Assembly (NCBI GenBank): GCA_964549065.1
Contig: CAZJUC010000188.1
Span: 1-6,584 of the forward strand
Length of the DNA stretch: 6,584 bases
Reading direction: 5' to 3'
Source of the DNA: Sva-07 sp964549065
GTDB taxonomy: Bacteria; Actinomycetota; Acidimicrobiia; Acidimicrobiales; Ilumatobacteraceae
The stretch's first letter is position 1; each line of letters opens with the position of its first letter. A model generated the notes under the pieces. The model saw nothing but the letters and a program-made list of their open reading frames with translations. It was not told the DNA's origin and did not search any database. Positions 1-5,884 of this stretch are shown piece after piece. Made by a program: the position numbers and the translations under genes.

Positions 1-128
1 CGATCTTCCTCGGCGACGACGACGAACAGTCGATGATCGACGACTACGAACGCATTCAGGCAGCGGCACACCTCGAACTCGAGCCGCTCCCGAACGACAC
101 CGAACTGGATGAGGAGGTGGCGCCGTGA
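1..128 (+). CDS. C-terminal end of an unidentified protein (5' truncated by window)
   Basis: An open frame enters from the left edge (first full codon at base 3) and ends at the TGA at 126-128. The 41 visible residues start IFLGDDDEQS and end in an acidic tail (LDEEVAP); a middle part (IDDYERIQAAAHLELE) looks helical. There is no recognisable domain, so I do not assign a function. The stop codon overlaps the GTG start of the next gene in a GTGA arrangement, and the next gene's ribosome binding site lies inside this frame. The two genes are therefore almost certainly co-transcribed and translationally coupled. The real identity lies upstream of the window and would be the best clue to the substrate of the downstream hydrolase. 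Confidence 0.7.
   Translation, partial: IFLGDDDEQSMIDDYERIQAAAHLELEPLPNDTELDEEVAP
111..118 (+). promoter_or_regulatory. Strong Shine-Dalgarno site of the CocE/NonD hydrolase
   Basis: GAGGAGGT is close to a full anti-16S match and ends six bases before the GTG at 125. It decides the start of the hydrolase. The next in-frame Met is residue 21, which would remove part of the first beta strand of the fold. This is the only strong ribosome binding site seen in front of a gene in the window. Confidence 0.85.
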
Positions 129-2134
129 AGACCACGACCGACACACCGCGCCGTGTCCGACACGTCGAGAACACCTGGATCCAGATGCCCGACGGGACCC
201 GACTCGCCGCACGCATCTGGATGCCCGACGACGCCGCGGACGATCCCGTCCCCGCCGTCCTCGAGTACATCCCGTACCGGAAGCGAGACGGGGTACGAGT
301 TCGCGACGAGACGATGCATCCCTACGTGGCCGGGCACGGGTACGCCTGCGTGCGCGTCGACCTGCGCGGCTCGGGTGACTCCGACGGTGTGCTCACCGAC
401 GAGTATCTCCCCCAGGAGCTCGACGACGGCATCGAGGTGATCCGATGGCTCGCCGCACAGCCCTGGTGCTCGGGACGCGTCGGCATGATCGGGATCTCGT
501 GGGGCGGATTCAACGGCCTGCAGATCGCTGCGCTGCGCCCACCCGAACTCGGCGCGGTGATCAGCGTCTGCTCGACCGACGACCGGTACGCCGACGACGT
601 CCACTACATGGGTGGCTGCCTGCTCGGCGACAACCTGTCGTGGGCCTCGAACATGTTCGCCTACAACTCCCTCCCGCCAGATCCGCTGGTGGTGGGCGAT
701 CGTTGGCGCGACACGTGGTTGCAGCGCCTGGAGGCCGACGAGCACTGGCTCGTCCCCTGGCTGGAGCACCAGCACCGGGACGCGTACTGGAAACACGGCT
801 CGATCTGCGAGGACTTCGGCCGCGTCCAGGTCCCCGTGATGGCGGTGAGCGGTTGGGCGGACGGTTACTCGAATGCCGTGTTCCGACTGCTCGCCAACCT
901 GTCCGGGCCGCGCCTCGGCATCATCGGACCCTGGAGTCACAAGTACCCGCACCTCGGAGTGCCCGGCCCCGCGATCGGCTTCCTGCAGGAGTCACTGCGC
1001 TGGTGGGACCACTGGTTGAAGGGCATCGAGACCGGCATCGCCGACGAGCCGATGCTGCGGGCCTGGATGCTGGAGTCGATGCCGCCGTCGGCGGCCTACC
1101 GTCAGCGCCACGGACACTGGGTGAGCGAAGCGACCTGGCCCTCGACCAGGATCGTCGAGCACCACTTCCACTTCGGCCACCATCGGCTCCTGGACGCCGC
1201 CGACCCAGCCGATCACGAGCTCAACGTTCGCTCGCCGCTGAGCGTCGGGCTGTTCGCCGGGAAGTGGTGCTCCTACAGTGCGCCGCCCGACCTGCCCCAC
1301 GACCAGCGCGAGGAGGACGGCGGCGCGCTGGTGTTCACGAGCGACCCACTGTCCGAGACCCTCGAGGTGCTCGGCGCCCCGGTCGTCGACCTGACCCTCA
1401 GCTCTGATCGGCCCGTTGCGATGGTGGCGATCCGCCTGAGCGACGTCCAGCCCGACGACAAGGCGACCAGGGTGACCTACGGAGTACTCAATCTCACCCA
1501 TCGCGACAGCCACGAGACGCCCACTGCGCTCGAACTGGGGCGCGCGTACGAGGTGACGGTCAAGCTCAACGACGTGGCACAACGGTTTCCCGCCGGCCAT
1601 CGCCTCCGCTTGTCGGTATCGACGTCGTACTTTCCGCTCGCCTGGCCACCACCCGAGCCGGTCCAGTTGACGATCCACACCTCGACCAGCCGACTGCACC
1701 TGCCCGTGCGTCCACCTCGTCCGGAGACGACGACCTTCGACGAGCCCGTGGGGTGGCCGCCGAGCGAGTGCCGAACGGTGACCGAGGAACACCACCAGTG
1801 GAGAGTGGTGCGTGACCTGGCCATCGACCGATCGATGCTGCAGGTCATCGACGATCGCGGGACCTGCCGGCTCGACGACATCGACCTGACGCTCAGCCGC
1901 TCGACCACCGAGGAGTACTCCTACGAGGCCGACGACTTCGCATCACCGACCGGCAGCGTCGCGCAGGTCCGTGGACTCGAGCGTGGCGCCTGGTCGGTGA
2001 AGACGATCACGCGCAGCAGGCTCACGGGCGACGCGACGAGCTTCCATCTCACCGCCGAACTCGACGCCTACGAGGGTGAGCGTCGGATGTTCAGCCGGAA
2101 CTGGAGCCGACGCGTCCCACGACGGCTCGTCTGA
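125..2134 (+). CDS. CocE/NonD family alpha/beta-hydrolase (peptidase S15-like), 669 aa
   Basis: This is a predicted cytosolic serine hydrolase of the X-Pro dipeptidyl-peptidase/cocaine-esterase family (Peptidase_S15 plus PepX_C architecture). Such enzymes hydrolyse esters or amides through an acyl-serine intermediate; the substrate here cannot be told from sequence. The N-terminal catalytic domain covers about residues 15-320. The nucleophile Ser125 sits in GISWGG, the acid Asp246 in SGWADGY and the base His272 in GPWSH. Tyr51 in EYIPYRKRDG fits the oxyanion-hole tyrosine known from CocE. The RGSGDSDG segment (81-88) is also typical. A beta jelly-roll domain follows at about 395-530 (APVVDLTLSSD, then the FPAGHRLRLSVS segment). 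Residues 560-669 form a further beta-rich extension ending FSRNW...IPR-like (VPRRLV). I believe this is shared by the longer members of the family, but its role is unknown. GTG start with a strong ribosome binding site; overlaps the upstream gene by four bases. No signal peptide is visible. Confidence 0.93.
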   Translation: MKTTTDTPRRVRHVENTWIQMPDGTRLAARIWMPDDAADDPVPAVLEYIPYRKRDGVRVRDETMHPYVAGHGYACVRVDLRGSGDSDGVLTDEYLPQELDDGIEVIRWLAAQPWCSGRVGMIGISWGGFNGLQIAALRPPELGAVISVCSTDDRYADDVHYMGGCLLGDNLSWASNMFAYNSLPPDPLVVGDRWRDTWLQRLEADEHWLVPWLEHQHRDAYWKHGSICEDFGRVQVPVMAVSGWADGYSNAVFRLLANLSGPRLGIIGPWSHKYPHLGVPGPAIGFLQESLRWWDHWLKGIETGIADEPMLRAWMLESMPPSAAYRQRHGHWVSEATWPSTRIVEHHFHFGHHRLLDAADPADHELNVRSPLSVGLFAGKWCSYSAPPDLPHDQREEDGGALVFTSDPLSETLEVLGAPVVDLTLSSDRPVAMVAIRLSDVQPDDKATRVTYGVLNLTHRDSHETPTALELGRAYEVTVKLNDVAQRFPAGHRLRLSVSTSYFPLAWPPPEPVQLTIHTSTSRLHLPVRPPRPETTTFDEPVGWPPSECRTVTEEHHQWRVVRDLAIDRSMLQVIDDRGTCRLDDIDLTLSRSTTEEYSYEADDFASPTGSVAQVRGLERGAWSVKTITRSRLTGDATSFHLTAELDAYEGERRMFSRNWSRRVPRRLV

Positions 2135-2136
2135 GT

Positions 2137-3108
2137 TCACCTCTCTGTCCCGGCGGCCTCGGCGACCCAGTCCCAGAGCTGTTCGCGCCGTTCCGCGGTG
2201 TCGGTTCTCTTCGTCGTCGGGAGCTTGTGGATCGGGCGCGGCGCGCGATCGAGCCAGAAGCGGCCGTTCGACGCGAGCGCCGTGTCGTCGGCGGCGAGCC
2301 AGACGAGGGTGTCCGCGCCCTGCTCGGGGGTCCGCAGGAACGGACCCATCACCTTCGCGAAGATCGGGAGTCCGTTGTCGACGCCGGGTGTGTCGGCCCA
2401 GCCGGGGTGGAGCGCGTGGAAGGTGATGCCTCGATTCCCGTGTCTCTCGGCCCACATCTCGTTGAGCGTGACCTGGGCACGCTTGGCCCGTGCGTACTGC
2501 TCGGTGCCGTTGTACTCCTCGGGGGTCATCTCGAGCCCGGACACGGTGAGCCCGGTGGCATACATCCCGCCCGACGACATCGTGAGCACGCGCGCCGGGG
2601 CCGAGGCGGCGAGGCGATCGAGCAGGAGGCTCGTCAGGAGGAACGGTCCGACGACCTGGCTGGCGACGGTGGCCTCGGTGCCGTCGGGAGCGACGCGGCG
2701 CTCGGGGTCGAGCGCGCCGGCGTTGTGGACGAGGACATCGAGCCGGTCGTGGTCGGCGAGCACCCGTTCGGCAAGATGCCGGACCTGGTCGAGGTCGCCC
2801 ATGTCGGCGGCGACCTGGGTGATCGACGGCTTGCCGGTGGCCCGGGTCAGTTCGGTGACGGCCCGCTCGTTGCGTTCGGCGGTGCGGCCGACGAGCACGA
2901 CCGTGGCATTGCACCTGGCGAACTGTTCGGCGGCTGCGTAGCCGAGCCCCGACGTGGCGCCGGTGACGACGACCACCCGACCGGTGAGGTCGTAGTCGTC
3001 GAGGGGCGTCCAGCCGGCCAGCCGGCGGCGGGCTTCGTAGCCGAAGCGGGTGAAGCTCGTGACGACCGGTGCCTCGATGAGCGCGTCGGCGATCTCGCGA
3101 CCGTTCAT
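2137..3108 (-). CDS. DHRS12-like SDR family NAD(P)-dependent oxidoreductase, 323 aa
   Basis: Classical short-chain dehydrogenase/reductase with a Rossmann fold. The cofactor loop TGATSGLG is at residues 49-56. Arg75 after the second strand (VLVGR) suggests NADPH over NADH. The NAG motif is at 129-131, Ser178/Ser179 are in the SSGGM segment, and Tyr205 and Lys209 form YxxxK. The enzyme probably oxidises an alcohol or reduces a carbonyl on a lipophilic substrate. Several stretches match from memory the animal DHRS12 group rather than generic SDRs: an N-terminal lead of about 40 residues before the fold, SSGGM (178-182), HPGWADTPGV (234-243), and a C-terminal DRxP...H.LP pattern (287-297). Its length also fits that group. 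It is the second gene of a minus-strand operon; its ATG shares one base with the stop of the SRPBCC gene (TGATG). No Shine-Dalgarno site is seen before it, so translation probably depends on coupling. Its stop lies two bases from the stop of the convergent hydrolase gene. Confidence 0.93.
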   Translation of the reverse strand: MNGREIADALIEAPVVTSFTRFGYEARRRLAGWTPLDDYDLTGRVVVVTGATSGLGYAAAEQFARCNATVVLVGRTAERNERAVTELTRATGKPSITQVAADMGDLDQVRHLAERVLADHDRLDVLVHNAGALDPERRVAPDGTEATVASQVVGPFLLTSLLLDRLAASAPARVLTMSSGGMYATGLTVSGLEMTPEEYNGTEQYARAKRAQVTLNEMWAERHGNRGITFHALHPGWADTPGVDNGLPIFAKVMGPFLRTPEQGADTLVWLAADDTALASNGRFWLDRAPRPIHKLPTTKRTDTAERREQLWDWVAEAAGTER

Positions 3109-3563
3109 CAGGCTGATGCGGCGATCCGCTCGCCGGCGAGCGCGGCGACGAGCCCGGACGCAGCGCGGTCGCCGATTCGGTCGAACGTCAGCCCGAGCAG
3201 CGGGTCGGACAGACCGAGGAGGCCCTTCAGCTTCAGCTCGGCGTCGTAGGTGACGACCGAACCGTCGCCGTCGGCCACGACCGTGATCGTGTCCTCCGAG
3301 GTGAACAGCGCGTTCTCGGCGAAGGCCGTCATCGTGGTCGAGGTGGCGTCGAACGCGGTCGTCTCGTAGCGCAACGTCATCGTCCGGCCGGGCACCTTGA
3401 CAGCGACGTCGAACGTGGCGCCCGGTCCGGGGCCGCGGCCCTCGACCTGCTCCACCCGGTCGACGCCGGGGTCCCACTCGGCGAAGTTCGTGAGGTCGGC
3501 CATGTAGGCGAATGCCTGGGTGGGCGGCATCGGGGTGCGGACGTGAACGACGTAGCGGGCCAT
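3108..3563 (-). CDS. SRPBCC (START/polyketide cyclase-like) family protein, 151 aa
   Basis: A small helix-grip protein of the SRPBCC superfamily (Polyketide_cyc2 type), which binds hydrophobic ligands such as lipids, polyketides or aromatic compounds in a deep cavity. Seen in the sequence: a first strand (RYVVHVRTPM), then the typical helix and Trp signature ADLTNFAEWDPGV at 22-34. Alternating strands run through 50-115 (FDVAVKVPG, TMTLRYETTAF, SVVTYDAELKLKG). A long C-terminal helix spans about 118-148. Length is normal for the family. There is no signal peptide or membrane segment, so it is probably cytosolic. It is first in the operon and coupled by TGATG to the SDR, suggesting that it binds or delivers the SDR's substrate or product. 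Known relatives include cyclases, dehydratases and pure binding proteins, so catalysis is not implied. The ATG at 3563 has no clear ribosome binding site. Confidence 0.88.
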   Translation of the reverse strand: MARYVVHVRTPMPPTQAFAYMADLTNFAEWDPGVDRVEQVEGRGPGPGATFDVAVKVPGRTMTLRYETTAFDATSTTMTAFAENALFTSEDTITVVADGDGSVVTYDAELKLKGLLGLSDPLLGLTFDRIGDRAASGLVAALAGERIAASA

Positions 3564-3671
3564 GACGAGTCGAGCAACAATTCGACCCCGAGTATTCCGG
3601 ACCCGGAGCTTTCGGGTCGCGATCGGAACTCGGGTGCAGTCGCGGCGTCACGGATGTCTACGGTGCACGCA
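3564..3671. promoter_or_regulatory. Divergent intergenic region, likely promoters for SRPBCC/SDR and lipid kinase
   Basis: About 108 bases lie between the SRPBCC start (read leftward) and the preferred kinase start (read rightward), so both transcription units should have promoters here. Individual boxes are weak. On the minus strand AATACT (complement of 3591-3596) could be a -10 box giving a short leader for the SRPBCC gene, but no good -35 box accompanies it. On the plus strand TACGGT at 3659-3664 fits the TANNNT -10 pattern and lies seven bases before the ATG at 3672, as in leaderless actinobacterial genes; again there is no clear -35 box. The region is otherwise dominated by a large imperfect hairpin, listed separately. 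Confidence 0.35.
3587..3634. repeat. 48-base imperfect inverted repeat/hairpin in the divergent promoter region
   Basis: The arms pair in three blocks. CCCGAGT (3587-3593) pairs with ACTCGGG (3628-3634). TCCG (3596-3599) pairs with CGGA (3624-3627). GACCCG (3600-3605) pairs with CGGGTC (3613-3618). That gives 17 pairs, with a two-base bulge (3594-3595), a five-base bulge (3619-3623) and a seven-base loop GAGCTTT. It lies between two divergent genes and overlaps the possible -10 box of the minus-strand operon. It could be an operator or a leader RNA hairpin in front of the lipid kinase, whose possible starts lie 20-38 bases downstream. The pairing is directly seen; the role is inferred. Confidence 0.5.
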
Positions 3672-4547
3672 ATGACGAGCGTGGCCGTGCTGGGCAACCT
3701 CACGGTGCAGGCAGGTCGCCGGCGGGTGGAGGCGGTTGCCGCAGCGATCCGCGCGCGGGGGCGCGATGTCGTCGTGCTCGATGCGTACTCGACCGACGAT
3801 GCAGCGGTTGCGGCCCACAGAGCTGTATCCGACGGGATCGATCGGCTGATCGCCGTCGGCGGCGACGGCGTGGTGCACATCGCCGTCAACGCCGTCGCCC
3901 GGTCCGAGACGCCACTCGGCATCGTCCCGCACGGCAGCGGCAACGACTTCGCCCGCGCGCTCGGTCTGTTGGACGGCACCCTCGACGAGCACGTCGAACG
4001 TGCGCTTGCCGACGCGGTACCGATCGATGCGATGCTCACGAATCACGGGTGGGTCGCCACCGTGGCGACGCTCGGATTCAGCGGGGACGTCACGGCTCGC
4101 GCCAACGCGATCCGCTGGCCTCTGGGGCAGCTCCGCTACACCGTTGCAACCCTGGCCCAGCTTCCACGACTCCGCTCGATCGCCGTGACGATCGATGTCG
4201 ACGGACGACGCTGCGACATCGAAACCAGCTTGCTCGCCATCGGGAACACCGCCTGCTTCGGCGGTGGCATGCTGGTCTGCCCCGACGCCGAGCCGAATGA
4301 TGGTCGCCTCCAGGTCGTGTGCATCGGCGCCGTCTCCCGCACCACGTTCCTCAGCGTCTTTCCGAGGGTGTTCTCGGGACGGCACGTCGGGCACGCCGAC
4401 GTGAGCACCGATTCGGGCTCGGCCGTGACCATCGACGGGGACGATCTCGACCTGTGGGCCGACGGCGAACGACTCGGTTCGCTCCCGGTCACGATCGAAG
4501 TCGTGCCGGGCGCCATCCGTGTCGCCGGTGCGCTCCTCACTCGCTGA
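3672..4547 (+). CDS. Diacylglycerol kinase family (YegS/DgkB-like) lipid kinase, 291 aa
   Basis: Predicted soluble, membrane-associated ATP-dependent kinase that phosphorylates diacylglycerol or a related lipid alcohol. From the ATG at 3672: a first strand SVAVLGN, the GGDG nucleotide-binding motif at residues 63-66, PHGSGNDFA at 86-94, VATLGFSGDVTARAN at 131-145, and NDGRLQVV at 209-216. The DGE motif (264-266) in the C-terminal beta domain is where the family has its catalytic Asp/Glu, followed by PVTIEVVPGAIRV. The normal length is about 290-310. Odd points: the usual N-terminal NPxxG is not intact, and the segment after GGDG reads VVHIAVNAV where most relatives have a form of TxNEVxNGL. 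I chose this ATG because the first strand then starts directly after it. ATG 3654, GTG 3663 and GTG 3543 are also in frame, the last overlapping the SRPBCC start. No ribosome binding site precedes any of them well; a TANNNT box seven bases upstream of 3672 would fit leaderless translation. Confidence 0.88.
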   Translation: MTSVAVLGNLTVQAGRRRVEAVAAAIRARGRDVVVLDAYSTDDAAVAAHRAVSDGIDRLIAVGGDGVVHIAVNAVARSETPLGIVPHGSGNDFARALGLLDGTLDEHVERALADAVPIDAMLTNHGWVATVATLGFSGDVTARANAIRWPLGQLRYTVATLAQLPRLRSIAVTIDVDGRRCDIETSLLAIGNTACFGGGMLVCPDAEPNDGRLQVVCIGAVSRTTFLSVFPRVFSGRHVGHADVSTDSGSAVTIDGDDLDLWADGERLGSLPVTIEVVPGAIRVAGALLTR

Positions 4548-4594
4548 CGCGCAGGCGCCGACGCCGGCGATCCTCGATGCGACCACCGGCTTCG

Positions 4595-4635
4595 GCGATC
4601 TCGAACCGTTGGACGACTGACGCGGCGGAGATCGC
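4595..4635. repeat. 8-bp perfect inverted repeat between lipid kinase and antiporter
   Basis: GCGATCTC (4595-4602) is matched by GAGATCGC (4628-4635), with a 25-base spacer in which CCG/CGG (4606-4608 and 4623-4625) could add a few pairs. It sits in the 152-base gap 4548-4699, 48 bases after the kinase stop and 64 bases before the antiporter start. CGGCGATC also occurs twice as a direct repeat (4565-4572 and 4593-4600). No T-run follows, so it is at best a weak terminator or operator, and chance is possible in GC-rich DNA. I see no other gene or convincing promoter in this gap. Confidence 0.3.
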
Positions 4636-4699
4636 GCCCGGTCGGGGAATCGCGCAGGCGAGCAGCGCTCCGCCCCGGCGCGTGGCACAGTACGCAACG

Positions 4700-5806
4700 G
4701 TGAATGCACTCACGCTCCTGGCCCTCGTCGTCGGACTCGTCGGTCTGGTGGGGGGAGCCGAACTCCTGGTGAAGGGCGCGGCGACCATCGCGTCGAAGCT
4801 CGGCATCGCTCCCGTGATCATCGGGCTCACGGTGGTGGCGTTCGGCACCAGCGCGCCCGAGCTGGCCGTCAGCGTGTCGGCCGCGATCGGTGGCAGCGCC
4901 GACGTGGCACTCGGCAACGTCGTCGGGAGCAACATCGGCAACATCATGCTGATCCTCGGAGCATCGGCGATCGTCGGCGGACTCGCCGTGCAGCAACGGA
5001 TCATCCGCTTCGACATCCCCTTGCTGGTCGCGGTGTCGGTGCTCACCCTGGTGCTGTCGCTCGACAACGACATCGGCCGTTTCGACGGCATCATCCTGTT
5101 CCTCGGTCTGGTCGCGTACCTCGGCTGGCTCATCCGCGAAGCCCGAGGCGAGCGCACCGACGTCGTCGCGGAGTACACCGAGTCGGTGGAGACCCTGGAG
5201 GGCGCGGCCCTCGAACGCCCCGTCTGGTTCAACGTGCTGCTCGTCGTGGCCGGCCTCGCCGTGCTGGTGATCGGATCGCAGTTGCTCGTCAGCGCAGCGA
5301 CCGACATCGCGGAATCTGCCGGTGTCAGCGACCTGGTGATCGGGCTGACCGTGGTGGCCATCGGCACCTCGCTGCCCGAGCTGGCCACGTCGCTCCTCGC
5401 AGCGATCCGCGGACAGCGCGACATCGCCGTCGGCAACGTGATCGGGTCGAACCTGTTCAACCTGATGTCGGTCCTCGGCCTCACCTCGATCGTGTCCGGT
5501 GACGGCATCCCGGTCAGCGACGTGTCGCTGCGGCTCGACTTCCCGGTGATGCTCGCCGCCACGGTGATCCTCGTGCCGATCGTGTGGAACGGGTTCCGGA
5601 TCAAACGCTGGGAAGGGTTCGTCCTCATTGCGTTCTACGCCGCGTACGTCGCCTACCTCGTGCTCGACGCCAGCGACTCATCGGCTGCCGGCGTCGTCGG
5701 ACCAGCTGCCCTGATCGTGGCGCCGCTGGTTGCGATGACCTTCGCCGTCACCGGATACCAGGGATGGCGACGCCATCGGCGCGATCCGCACACGACCATC
5801 ATGTGA
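4700..5806 (+). CDS. CaCA family sodium/calcium antiporter (YrbG/NCX_Mj-like), 368 aa
   Basis: Integral membrane exchanger that should extrude Ca2+ in exchange for Na+ (or H+). Two homologous halves in inverted orientation are clear. Alpha-1 has GTSAPE (49-54) and GNVVGSNIGN (72-81). Alpha-2 has GTSLPE (222-227) and GNVIGSNLFN (245-254). By alignment to the archaeal exchanger NCX_Mj, ion ligands would be Thr50, Ser51, Glu54, Ser77, Asn81, Thr223, Ser224, Glu227, Ser250 and Asn254. Ten helices can be placed at about 4-24, 38-61, 70-96, 105-121, 127-145, 176-197, 211-233, 242-266, 280-297 and 305-322, with an acidic cytosolic loop at 148-175. An eleventh hydrophobic stretch (331-352) ends in a basic tail RRHRR and makes the protein about 40 residues longer than YrbG-type relatives. 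The GTG at 4700 places helix 1 directly after the start; GTG 4682 is also possible. No clear ribosome binding site is seen at either. It follows the kinase after 152 bases; co-transcription is possible but unproven. Confidence 0.93.
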   Translation: MNALTLLALVVGLVGLVGGAELLVKGAATIASKLGIAPVIIGLTVVAFGTSAPELAVSVSAAIGGSADVALGNVVGSNIGNIMLILGASAIVGGLAVQQRIIRFDIPLLVAVSVLTLVLSLDNDIGRFDGIILFLGLVAYLGWLIREARGERTDVVAEYTESVETLEGAALERPVWFNVLLVVAGLAVLVIGSQLLVSAATDIAESAGVSDLVIGLTVVAIGTSLPELATSLLAAIRGQRDIAVGNVIGSNLFNLMSVLGLTSIVSGDGIPVSDVSLRLDFPVMLAATVILVPIVWNGFRIKRWEGFVLIAFYAAYVAYLVLDASDSSAAGVVGPAALIVAPLVAMTFAVTGYQGWRRHRRDPHTTIM

Positions 5807-5858
5807 CGCGGGATGGTCCGGTGCGCGAGGTGCGTCGTACACGCCGATGCCGTCGACG

Positions 5859-5876
5859 ACGTGCCGTCGGCCACGT
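5859..5876. terminator. Small hairpin between convergent genes, possible bidirectional terminator
   Basis: ACGTG (5859-5863) pairs with CACGT (5872-5876), and CC (5864-5865) pairs with GG (5869-5870), around a three-base loop with one bulged C (5871). It lies in the 78-base gap between the antiporter stop (5806) and the stop of the minus-strand gene (5885). A competing pairing is CGTCGT (5833-5838) with ACGACG (5856-5861). There is no T-run on either side, so intrinsic termination is doubtful; the position is the main argument. Confidence 0.3.
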
Positions 5877-5884
5877 GATTGCCC

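Noticed and set aside
56..1795. Long minus-strand open frames opposite the CocE/NonD hydrolase (56-952 and 992-1795)
   Set aside because: Antisense frames often stay open in GC-rich genes. These have Val/His/Asp/Arg-rich composition and no motifs, while the plus strand has a complete catalytic triad.
2227..3249. 340-residue plus-strand open frame opposite the SDR
   Set aside because: Gly/Glu/Arg-rich antisense sequence without a domain; it crosses the SRPBCC/SDR junction, which is well supported on the other strand.
2137..3651. 504-residue minus-strand reading of the SDR with a long N-terminal extension
   Set aside because: The extra 181 residues overlap the well-supported SRPBCC gene in another frame and are Arg/His/Pro-rich without a domain. 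The ATG at 3108 gives the normal family length and an operon-like TGATG junction.
3543..3671. Extension of the lipid kinase to the GTG at 3543
   Set aside because: The 43 added residues are Ser/Asn/Asp-rich without similarity, would overlap the SRPBCC start and would run through the hairpin. The kinase fold starts right after the ATG at 3672.
4319..4699. Extension of the antiporter to 4319
   Set aside because: This part overlaps the kinase in another frame and is Arg-rich and non-membrane. The exchanger's first helix starts directly after GTG 4700.
3648..4709. 353-residue minus-strand open frame opposite the lipid kinase
   Set aside because: Arg/His/Asp-rich shadow of the kinase with no domain. 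The kinase motifs on the plus strand are in the family order and spacing.
4537..5628. 363-residue minus-strand open frame opposite the antiporter
   Set aside because: It mirrors the codon bias of the antiporter and is Ser/Thr/Arg/Pro-rich without domains, whereas the plus strand holds both diagnostic antiporter repeats.
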